Made by a program: the position numbers and the translations under genes. The notes under the pieces were generated by a model. That model had not been told where the DNA came from. It was given only the letters and a program-made list of their open reading frames with translations, and ran no database searches. A DNA stretch of 16,681 nt from UBA11164 sp034376725 (GTDB taxonomy: Bacteria; Pseudomonadota; Gammaproteobacteria; Xanthomonadales; Xanthomonadaceae). The stretch lies in contig JAXMJH010000030.1 of the NCBI GenBank assembly GCA_034376725.1, positions 1 through 16,681 of the forward strand. The letters are read 5' to 3'. Position 1 is the first letter of the stretch, and each line of letters starts with the position of its first letter. Of the stretch, positions 1-6,485 are shown in pieces.

Positions 1-94
1 GCTTCTGCGGCCACGATGGCCGCCCTAGGGGACCCCTCGGACGCGGCGAGTCGGCGACGGATAGCCCGAAGGGACGCGCGCACGACGCGCGCGT

Positions 95-130
95 GTTTTT
101 CGCCAGCGCAGGGATGCGCTGTCGAAAAAC
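95..130. repeat. Long intergenic hairpin with T-run and A-run arms
   Basis: The arm GTTTTTCG (95-102) is the exact complement of CGAAAAAC (123-130). Inside it CAGCGCA (104-110) pairs with TGCGCTG (115-121) around the loop GGGA (111-114), with one C/T mismatch at 103/122. The result is a 16-position stem with 15 perfect pairs. A run of T lies in the left arm and a run of A in the right arm, so it is not a classical stem-then-U-run terminator. It is probably a dispersed xanthomonad-type repeat. Confidence 0.7.
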
Positions 131-201
131 CCCGGCGACGGCTCGCGCACCTGGAGGGCAGGATGCCCGTAGGGCGATCCATCGGGGTGCCCTTTCTTTC
201 G

Positions 202-235
202 GTTACCTTTCTTTGGGCAAGCAAAGAAAGGTGAC
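202..235. repeat. Long intergenic hairpin (CCTTTCTTTG / CAAAGAAAGG)
   Basis: CCTTTCTTTG (206-215) is the perfect complement of CAAAGAAAGG (222-231) around a six-base loop GGCAAG (216-221). The stem extends outward through A-T, one G-T wobble, T-A and G-C to 202/235, giving 14 positions. I recognise this sequence type as a very common intergenic element in Xanthomonas, Lysobacter and relatives. That is pattern memory, not a search. It could act as a bidirectional transcript end or mRNA stabiliser, but no T-run follows. Confidence 0.7.
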
Positions 236-433
236 TCGTAGGCCCGAAGGGCCTGCGAAAGCTCTGGCTCTTCAATGATCCGCTGGGCCTGCAAAAGCTC
301 CAGCTCCGGCAGCCACGACGGTCGCCACCCGGGCCCCTATGGATCGGCGGCCGGCAAGTGGATCAGCCCGCGTGGAGGCACACACAAAACCAACGCAAAC
401 CATCGCCCCTGCACACCACCGAGCCCGCTTCGG

Positions 434-439
434 TATAGT
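434..439 (+). promoter_or_regulatory. Possible -10 box for the AbgT-family gene
   Basis: TATAGT matches the TATAAT consensus at five of six positions and lies 29 bases before the ATG at 469, giving a plausible leader of about 20-25 bases. No convincing -35 hexamer is seen 17 bases upstream (GCACAC at 411-416), so the call rests on the -10 alone. Confidence 0.35.
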
Positions 440-468
440 CCCGCTTTGCCTGTCCAAAGCCGACCACC

Positions 469-2277
469 ATGACCGAAACCGCCAGCCCACCCCGACGCTC
501 TGCCATCGATCGCTTTCTCAGCGTCGTCGAAAAAGGCGGTAATGCGCTGCCGCATCCGGCCACCCTGTTCGCGCTGCTGGCGTTGTTTGTGATCCTGCTG
601 TCCGGGCTGGCCGCGCAGTTCGACCTGATGGTGCCGCACCCAGTGACCGGCGCCGAAATTCGACCGGTCAACCTGCTTTCGGTCGTGGGTTTGCAACGGA
701 TCATCACCGGGTTGGTCACCAACTTCACCTCGTTCGCGCCGTTGGGCACCGTCCTGGTGGCGCTGATCGGGATCGGCGTAGCCGAGCACTCGGGCCTGAT
801 CGGGGCGGCACTGCGCCTGCTGGTACTGTCCTCGCCACGCTTCCTGCTGACCCCGGTCATCGTATTCGCAGGCGTGATGTCGAACATGGCCAGCGAAATC
901 GGCTATGTCCTGCTGGTGCCGCTGGCCGGGCTGATATTCCAGGCGGCCGGGCGGCACCCGATTCTGGGCATGGCGGCTGCATTCGCCGGGGTCTCCGGAG
1001 GCTACTCGGCCAACTTGTTGTTAGGTACGGTCGATCCGTTGCTGGCTGGCCTCTCGCAGGAGGCTGCTCGCATCATCGATGTCGGTTACGCGGTCAACCC
1101 TGCAGCGAACTACTATTTCATGTTCGTATCGACGTTCGTCATCACTGGACTGGGCTGGTTCGTTACCGAGCGCATCGCAGCACCCCGGTTTGTCGAGCAG
1201 AAGAAAGACCTTGCGGACTGGTGGCTACTGTTCAAGTTCGTTGGCGCAACTGCCGCTTTGGTCCTCGCTGTATGGATGGTCTACTCCTGGATGCCCTCAA
1301 ACGTCTTGCAGTGGATGCTAGGGGTTTCACCTTTGGCAACTGCGGCCCTGGCCGTCGCACTGTGGTTCTATCTGCAAAGATTCGAACGTGACCCGCCTCA
1401 TCAGTCCGAGTCCGATGCCGCGTCCAATCGAACTGCTTTGCCGGAACAAGCGAACCGCCCGGTCGAAAGCGAGTTGACCCGTTCACTGGGGACAATCGAA
1501 AAACGCGGCCTCAGATTCGCCTTGGTTGCGACGCTCTTGTTCACTTCCATCGTGCTGCAGGGGACGGTTGTCGACAACGGCTTCCTGCGCGTCGCTGGCG
1601 AGACCGACACTATGAAGGCCTTGGCCCCGTTTCTTTCAGGCATCGTCGCGATCATCTTCGGTTACGGCATGGTTGCGGGCATCGCTTACGGCGTCGGAGC
1701 TGGCACGGTGCGGAGCGACGCCGACGTAATCAAGGGCATGAGCGCCAGTATGGCGACGCTAGGCGGTTATATGGTGCTGGTGTTCTTCGCCGCGCAGTTC
1801 GTCGCGTTCTTCAACTGGACTCAGCTGGGTCTGATCTTCGCGGTCGAGGGCGCCGGCTTTCTGAAGGCGCTGAATCTGCCTGCCGTTCCGCTTTTCATGG
1901 GTTTCATCCTGCTCACCGCAGCGGCCAACCTGTTCATGGGGTCGGCATCGGCCAAATGGGCGCTGATGGCGCCGGTGTTCGTGCCGATGTTCATGCTGCT
2001 CGGCTACTCCCCAGAGATGACCCAGCTTGCCTACCGCATCGGCGACAGTACGACCAACATCATCTCGCCGATGATGAGCTACTTCGCGCTGATCATCGCC
2101 TTTTTCCAGCGCTACGAGCCCAAGGCCGGCATCGGCACCGTGGTGGCGGTCATGCTGCCCTACTCGATCGTGTTCCTGATCGGCTGGGCGATCCTGTTCT
2201 CGATCTGGCTCGGCTTCGACCTGCCGATCGGCCCCGGTGCGCCGCTGGATTACATTCCGGCCGCGCAGGCGGGCTGA
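469..2277 (+). CDS. AbgT-family transporter with enlarged central region
   Basis: This is a 602-residue polytopic inner-membrane protein of the AbgT family. Members include E. coli AbgT (p-aminobenzoyl-glutamate uptake) and gonococcal MtrF (antimetabolite efflux); the substrate here is unknown. Family landmarks are the N-terminal 'EKGGNALPHP', 'FAPLGTVLVALIGIGVAEHSG', 'GRHPILGMAAAFAGVSGGYSAN' with 'DPLLAG', and the late 'SAKWALMAPVFVPMFMLLGY' plus 'RIGDSTTNIISPM'. E. coli AbgT is about 508 residues. The excess lies mainly at residues 248-335, where the family normally has a short cytoplasmic link between 'EPR' and 'KRGLR'; here it holds two extra hydrophobic stretches and a polar tail. The insertion is lower in GC (about 53% in 1201-1320) than its surroundings. 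The gene stands alone, with a weak ribosome binding site. Confidence 0.93.
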   Translation: MTETASPPRRSAIDRFLSVVEKGGNALPHPATLFALLALFVILLSGLAAQFDLMVPHPVTGAEIRPVNLLSVVGLQRIITGLVTNFTSFAPLGTVLVALIGIGVAEHSGLIGAALRLLVLSSPRFLLTPVIVFAGVMSNMASEIGYVLLVPLAGLIFQAAGRHPILGMAAAFAGVSGGYSANLLLGTVDPLLAGLSQEAARIIDVGYAVNPAANYYFMFVSTFVITGLGWFVTERIAAPRFVEQKKDLADWWLLFKFVGATAALVLAVWMVYSWMPSNVLQWMLGVSPLATAALAVALWFYLQRFERDPPHQSESDAASNRTALPEQANRPVESELTRSLGTIEKRGLRFALVATLLFTSIVLQGTVVDNGFLRVAGETDTMKALAPFLSGIVAIIFGYGMVAGIAYGVGAGTVRSDADVIKGMSASMATLGGYMVLVFFAAQFVAFFNWTQLGLIFAVEGAGFLKALNLPAVPLFMGFILLTAAANLFMGSASAKWALMAPVFVPMFMLLGYSPEMTQLAYRIGDSTTNIISPMMSYFALIIAFFQRYEPKAGIGTVVAVMLPYSIVFLIGWAILFSIWLGFDLPIGPGAPLDYIPAAQAG

Positions 2278-2368
2278 GGGCACATCGGCGGCCGGAGCCC
2301 GGTAGATCTGTAACGTCCAGACAACGGCGATTCGCGCTCAGCCCCGTTCAGGCAAGGAGAGCAACCCA

Positions 2369-3637
2369 ATGAACAAGTCGAACCATTTGCCCACGCGGTC
2401 GATTCCGCCGTTCTGGAGCGTTCCAGGGCGGTTTCCGGCGTATCCGTTTCGCGGCGAGTCGCTGACCATGCTGATTGGCTTGAGTCTGGCCCAGGTGCTG
2501 ACTCTGGCCCCGTTCATCGGCTGGATCATCGGACTGCTGCTTTTGGGTGCCGCCTACAAGTACGCCTTTACCATCCTGCGCGAAACCGCGCACGGCCGGC
2601 TCGACCCGCCCGGCGGCGCGCTCGATGCGCCGGACAGCCTGTTGCTGCAATTCGTCGCGGTGCAGTTGCTGGGCATCGCCGCTGTGATGCTGACGGCAGT
2701 GCTGGTCAGCCCTGCGGCTTCACTTTGGGTGCTGCTCGGATTTGCGCTGATTCAACCCGGCATTACCCTGTCGCTGGCGATGGATGAGAGCCTGGCCGCC
2801 GCGCTCAACCCGGTCACCTGGGTGGCACTGCTGAGCCGTCTTGGCTGGCCCTATCTCGCACTGGTGGTGCTGCTGTTCGCGTTTCAGTTCAGCGCCGCCT
2901 GGGCGGCGGATGCGCTGACCGGGACGCTGCCCGGTCTGCTGGCCGAGGTGGCATCGCAGGCATGGTTTCTGTGGGGGCTGTTCGCCACGTTTCACTTGAT
3001 GGGGTATGTGCTCTATCAGTATCACGAGGCGCTCGGCTTCGAGCCGCGCATGCATGAGTTCGATGCCCAACGCCCCAAGGGCCGCGACCAGCAATTGATC
3101 GTCGACGCCGAGCAGCTGATCGACGCCGGACAGCCGCAGGCTGCCGTGGTGCTGCTGCGCGAAGCCAGCCGCGAGCGCGCGCTCGGATTCGACGTGCACG
3201 ATCTCTACCGGCGGCTGCTTCGTCAGCACGGCTCGGCCGACGAACGGCTGAGTCACGGGCGGCAACTGGTCAACCAGATGATGGTCGAGGGGCAGATCCG
3301 ACCGGCGCTGGGTCTGCTGCGCGAGTGTCTGGACCTCGACCCGGCATTCGCGCCGATGCAGCCCGAGCACGGCACACGACTGGCGGAACAGGCCAGCATC
3401 ATGGGCCAGTCGGCGCTGGCCCGCGACCTGCTGGCTGCCCTGCGCGCGGCCTACCCGAAGGACCCGCTGCGCCCGCATTGGGCGTTGCTGGAGGCGCAGG
3501 TGCTGGTCGAGCGACTGGGCCGCGATTCCGACGCGCGGGCGGTGCTGAACGAGGCGCTGCCGCTGTGCGAGGACGCCGACCTGCGCGCCCGGCTGGAAGC
3601 GCTGCTGCTGGCGATTCCGGCCGATGGCGGCCGATAG
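2369..3637 (+). CDS. Membrane protein with C-terminal helical repeats, function unknown
   Basis: I do not recognise a named family for this 422-residue protein. After a soluble start of about 33 residues (FWSVPGRFPAYPFRG), four or five hydrophobic segments fill roughly residues 35-225. The rest, roughly 240-420, is soluble and reads like TPR-type helical hairpins: 'AEQLIDAGQPQAAVVLLREA', 'VEGQIRPALGLLRECLDLDP', 'LGRDSDARAVLNEALPLCE'. This suggests an inner-membrane protein with a cytoplasmic scaffold tail. The start at 2369 is supported by AAGGAG at 2354-2359. An internal ATG at 2468 would begin just before the first membrane segment but lacks that site. greB follows 27 bases after the stop, so the two may share a transcript. 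Confidence 0.75.
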   Translation: MNKSNHLPTRSIPPFWSVPGRFPAYPFRGESLTMLIGLSLAQVLTLAPFIGWIIGLLLLGAAYKYAFTILRETAHGRLDPPGGALDAPDSLLLQFVAVQLLGIAAVMLTAVLVSPAASLWVLLGFALIQPGITLSLAMDESLAAALNPVTWVALLSRLGWPYLALVVLLFAFQFSAAWAADALTGTLPGLLAEVASQAWFLWGLFATFHLMGYVLYQYHEALGFEPRMHEFDAQRPKGRDQQLIVDAEQLIDAGQPQAAVVLLREASRERALGFDVHDLYRRLLRQHGSADERLSHGRQLVNQMMVEGQIRPALGLLRECLDLDPAFAPMQPEHGTRLAEQASIMGQSALARDLLAALRAAYPKDPLRPHWALLEAQVLVERLGRDSDARAVLNEALPLCEDADLRARLEALLLAIPADGGR

Positions 3638-3664
3638 CCCGACCGACACCGACGCCCACCCATC

Positions 3665-4189
3665 GTGTCTCGCTGGCGCCCACCGGCCGCTGCCTCGACC
3701 GCGCTGATCACTCGCGCTGGTCTCGACCGTCTCAAAACCGAGCTGGAAATCCTGTGGCGTCAGCGACGTCCGGAAGTGGTGGCGGCCCTCGCCGCTGCGG
3801 CCGCCGAGGGCGACCGCTCGGAGAACGCCGAATACACCTACCGAAAAAAGCAGCTCGGCGAGATCGACCGGCGGGTGCGCTATCTCAGCCAGCGGCTGGA
3901 GGCGCTGAAGGTGGTCGAGACGGCGCCGGCAGACCCTTCAACGATCTATTTCGGCGCCTGGTTCTCGGTCGAGTGCCTGGCCAGTGGCGAATGCTTTCGC
4001 TACCGGATCGTCGGCCCGGACGAAACCCGCGCGGGCCGGAACTGGATCAGCGTCGATTCGCCGCTGGCGCGCGCCGCGCTGGGCAAGCGCGCCGATGACG
4101 AATTCGAGGCCGGGTTGCCCGGTGGCAGCCGGCGATTCGTGGTGCTCGAAGTGAGCTACGCCGCTCCGGACTCGACCGACGCAGCCTGA
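3665..4189 (+). CDS. greB: Transcription elongation factor GreB
   Basis: GreB binds backtracked RNA polymerase through its secondary channel and stimulates cleavage of the extruded RNA 3' end. The 174-residue protein has the N-terminal coiled coil (residues 17-90) with 'EGDRSENAEYTYRKK'. Asp50 and Glu53 occupy the tip positions that coordinate the catalytic metal in Gre factors. 'REIDRRVRYL'-type sequence (here EIDRRVRYLSQRL) distinguishes GreB from GreA. A C-terminal FKBP-like domain follows ('FGAWFSVE', 'YRIVGPDE', 'ISVDSPLARAALGKR'). The start is GTG at 3665; the resulting MSRWRPP opening is one I know from xanthomonad GreB. No clear ribosome binding site is present. Its last 34 bases overlap the tail of the convergent gene at 4156. 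Confidence 0.95.
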   Translation: MSRWRPPAAASTALITRAGLDRLKTELEILWRQRRPEVVAALAAAAAEGDRSENAEYTYRKKQLGEIDRRVRYLSQRLEALKVVETAPADPSTIYFGAWFSVECLASGECFRYRIVGPDETRAGRNWISVDSPLARAALGKRADDEFEAGLPGGSRRFVVLEVSYAAPDSTDAA

Positions 4190-4833
4190 GCGTCGAGTCG
4201 CGCCCTGAGTTCGGGATCGAGCGCCAGCGCATTGGCCAGACCATCCAGATAGGCCTGCTCCATGAACGAGCGCGAGCCTGCGGCGGCGGCGCTGATCAGA
4301 TAGACCTCACTGGCCAGCGCGCCATCGCTCACGCCACGGGCGATGTCCTGCGGGTCCAGCGGCCTGGCCAGTTCGGCCGACAGCCACTGCTGCATCTCGG
4401 TATCGGCGCCGACCGAGCCCAGGGCATTGTCGATCATCGCCCGCTCGGCCTGATCGATATGGCCGTCGGACTTGGCCGCCGCCACCAGCGCGCGCAGCAG
4501 CACGCGGCTGTTGGCTTCGTCGGGGGCGGTCAGCGACAGCGGCGCATCGGCCTGTGCCGGTGACGCCGCGTTGCCGCCAGGGCGCTCGTTCTGCCAACTG
4601 CCGTAGGCCTTGTAGGCCATCACGCCCAACGCTGCCAGACTTCCGTAAGCAGCCAGCTTGCCGAGCCCCCGGTTGCGTCCCAGCAGCAGCCCCAGCGCGC
4701 CGCCGGCCAGCGAGCCCTTGCCGAAGTCGCTCAGCCCGGTGCCGCCCTGGGCGCGGTTCTCCAACAGGCCGGTGGTCTTCAGGCTCGATTGCGCGGTTTG
4801 CAGAAGGTGATCCAGGAAACCTCGGGTTTTCAT
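4156..4833 (-). CDS. DUF533 / TerB-like domain protein (YebE-like)
   Basis: This 225-residue protein resembles the DUF533 family (E. coli YebE is 219 residues), whose C-terminal half is a TerB-like helical domain. A Gly/Ala-rich hydrophobic segment lies at about residues 38-75 ('LAGGALGLLLG', 'LAAYGSLAALGVMAYKAY'), probably one or two membrane passes. The TerB-like part (about 105-225) has 'VAAAKSDGHIDQAERAMI', with acidic positions typical of the fold. The molecular function of the family is not established, and a link to tellurite is only by domain name. ATG at 4833 is chosen because the longer upstream frame has no family-like sequence and the MKTRGFLD start fits. Its tail overlaps greB by 34 bases, tail to tail. 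Confidence 0.85.
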   Translation of the reverse strand: MKTRGFLDHLLQTAQSSLKTTGLLENRAQGGTGLSDFGKGSLAGGALGLLLGRNRGLGKLAAYGSLAALGVMAYKAYGSWQNERPGGNAASPAQADAPLSLTAPDEANSRVLLRALVAAAKSDGHIDQAERAMIDNALGSVGADTEMQQWLSAELARPLDPQDIARGVSDGALASEVYLISAAAAGSRSFMEQAYLDGLANALALDPELRARLDAQAASVESGAA

Positions 4834-4866
4834 GGCTGGGCTCGCGTTGTGTGATGGCCAGCGGCA

Positions 4867-4872
4867 ATCATA
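4867..4872 (-). promoter_or_regulatory. Possible -10 box for the DUF533 gene
   Basis: On the minus strand TATGAT matches TATAAT at five of six positions. It would place the transcript start near 4860, some 27 bases before the ATG at 4833. No good -35 is seen at normal spacing, so this is weak. Confidence 0.3.
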
Positions 4873-4936
4873 GCCCGACGAAAAACAGCGGCGCGTGAGG
4901 CAACGCAGCCGGGGGCCGATGACCGCCCGCGGGGGC

Positions 4937-5155
4937 TCAATCGCCCTGCACCAGCACCCGATAAGCCCAGGGCTCCAGCGCCAGGATGGCGTCGTCGCCA
5001 AGGGTCACGGCCTCGCCCGACGGCCATTCCCGGTACTCGCCCCGATACGGACCATCGCGCAAGGCGACCCGCTGCACCGCACCGGACACAATCAATGCCA
5101 ACCGCACGCTGCCAATCCGGATCGCTCGAACCGGATCGCTTACCCGTCGTTCTGA
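4937..5155 (-). pseudogene. C-terminal remnant, probably of a GH13 (alpha-amylase family) protein
   Basis: The minus strand has a 72-codon open frame ending in TGA at 4937-4939, with an in-frame stop just upstream (5156-5158) and no ATG. Its product ends 'YREWPSGEAVTLGDDAILALEPWAYRVLVQGD'-like: a short stretch, a Gly-Asp turn, then 'LEPWAYRVLV' at the very end. This reads like the final beta-sandwich strands of alpha-amylase-family glycosidases, which often end with such a 'L.PW.YRVL' strand. The catalytic barrel is absent; DNA above 5156 shows no continuation in any minus-strand frame I read. I infer a deletion left only the 3' end. A small unrelated gene starting at GTG 5107 is the alternative. 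Confidence 0.4.
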
Positions 5156-5342
5156 TCAGGATTGCCTATGCCGATGATGCGTTGGTCGCACTGCGCCGTT
5201 TCCTCCAATAACGCAAATAGTCGAAGCACAGCGCTATCAGCCAAGTTATCGGGCTTGGACGCCCAGCGCCTCAAGAATCGCGGGCGGCGGCCGCTAACCG
5301 GACCATGGGGATAGTGCCAACCAAAGCCCGGATCGTTGCTTC
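5156..5342. other. Intergenic stretch with no recognisable gene
   Basis: Together with the remnant at 4937-5155 this makes about 500 bases (4834-5342) without an intact gene. It is lower in GC than the genes around it, especially near 5150-5260. A short plus-strand frame ending in TAA at about 5216 reads 'VVLIRIAYADDALVALRRFLQ' but has no start or recognisable family. No clear promoter for the FIST gene was found. Confidence 0.5.
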
Positions 5343-6485
5343 ATGAAGCAGCAGACTGCGATCTATCGGCCGGAAACCGGCTGGGTTGAAGCGCTTGATC
5401 CTCGGCTGGACAGCGCGAGCACGCTGATTCTCGCCTTCGGCGCAAACGTTTATGGCGACAACCCTGCGCCGTTCAAGGCACTTCGGGAAGTATTCCCGAA
5501 CGCGGTTCTCATGGGCTGTTCGTCGGTAGGTGAAGTGGCTGGCGCACGGGTCGAAGACAACAGCATCAGCATCGCCGTCGCGCAGTTCGAACACACTTCG
5601 CTGCGCCCTTTTCTGGCCCCCGTCGATCATCCCGACCAGTCATGGGCCGTTGGCCGACGGATGGCCGAACACCTGGACGCAGCGGATCTGGCGGCGATTT
5701 TCATTCTGTCCGATGGCGTCGGCATCAACGGCTCGAAACTGGTGCGCGGCGTTTCCGAAACTCTGCGCCGACCGATACCGGTCAGCGGCGGGCTGGCCGG
5801 CGACGGCGGCCGCTTCGACTCGACCTGGATACTCGCCAACGGCCAGCCCAGCGGCGGGTACGTCAGCGCCGTGGGCTTTTACGGTGACAGGTTTCGGGTG
5901 GGTCTGGGCAGCGAAGGCGGTTGGACCGAGTTCGGACCCGAGCGGCGAATCACCCACGCTCAGGACAATCGCCTGTACGAACTCGACGGACAGCCGGCAC
6001 TGGACTTGTACAAGGACTATCTGGGTGAGTTGGCCGGCGACCTGCCAGGTGCCGGCCTGCTCTTTCCGATCGCCATACGCGACCCGCGTCACAGCGAACG
6101 CTTCGTGGTCCGAACCATTCTTGGTATCGACGAAATCGCGCGCAGCATGACCTTCGCCGGCGACGTGCCCGAGGGTTTCACGGCCCGACTGATGCGCGCC
6201 AGCGATGATCGGTTGATCGACAGCGCCGCAGTCGCGGTCAGCGAGGCAACACGGCATTTCGACGACACCTGCCGGCCCCTGATCGTCTCGATCAGCTGCG
6301 TCGGCCGGCGCCTCGTGCTGGGCCAGCGAACCGAAGAAGAAATCGAAACAGTGCTGTTCGGCGCACCTTCGGGGGCCGGACACATCGGCTTCTACTCGCA
6401 CGGCGAGATTTCCACTGGTTCGAGCAGCAGTGCATGCGACTTCCACAACCAGACCATGACCATCTCTGCCTTCCATGAACAGTGA
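5343..6485 (+). CDS. FIST domain sensory protein (FIST_N and FIST_C)
   Basis: This 380-residue soluble protein is built of FIST_N (about residues 28-220) and FIST_C (about 225-370). FIST is a sensory module proposed to bind small ligands, possibly amino acids, in signal-transduction proteins; the ligand here is unknown. Marks are 'VLMGCSSVGEVAG' at residues 55-67, 'FILSDG', 'PVSGGLAGDGGRF' with 'YVSAVGFYGD', and the C-terminal 'GHIGFYSHGEIS', Cys, then 'HNQTMTISAF', which is the signature end of FIST_C. There is no signal peptide or membrane segment, so it should be cytosolic. Its last 11 bases overlap the start of the PAS-GGDEF-EAL gene, pointing to a sensor and output pair. The ATG at 5343 has no strong ribosome binding site. 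Confidence 0.93.
   Translation: MKQQTAIYRPETGWVEALDPRLDSASTLILAFGANVYGDNPAPFKALREVFPNAVLMGCSSVGEVAGARVEDNSISIAVAQFEHTSLRPFLAPVDHPDQSWAVGRRMAEHLDAADLAAIFILSDGVGINGSKLVRGVSETLRRPIPVSGGLAGDGGRFDSTWILANGQPSGGYVSAVGFYGDRFRVGLGSEGGWTEFGPERRITHAQDNRLYELDGQPALDLYKDYLGELAGDLPGAGLLFPIAIRDPRHSERFVVRTILGIDEIARSMTFAGDVPEGFTARLMRASDDRLIDSAAVAVSEATRHFDDTCRPLIVSISCVGRRLVLGQRTEEEIETVLFGAPSGAGHIGFYSHGEISTGSSSSACDFHNQTMTISAFHEQ

Larger units (their letters stand above)
1..468. other. Non-coding region rich in hairpins upstream of the AbgT gene
   Basis: I see no gene here. The short open frames on both strands show no family resemblance and run through palindromes. From about 60 to 260 the DNA is a string of inverted repeats: the 95-130 and 202-235 hairpins listed separately, plus smaller ones such as GGGCaggatGCCC near 155-170 and GGCCCgaaGGGCC near 241-253. 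From about 260 to 430 nothing stands out. A -10-like box lies at 434-439. The pattern resembles the intergenic repeat clusters common in xanthomonads. Confidence 0.6.

Noticed and set aside
337..957. 206-codon minus-strand frame antisense to the start of the AbgT gene
   Set aside because: It is rich in Gln, Arg, His and Asp, as expected for the opposite strand of a membrane-protein gene, and has no family resemblance; the plus strand clearly encodes AbgT.
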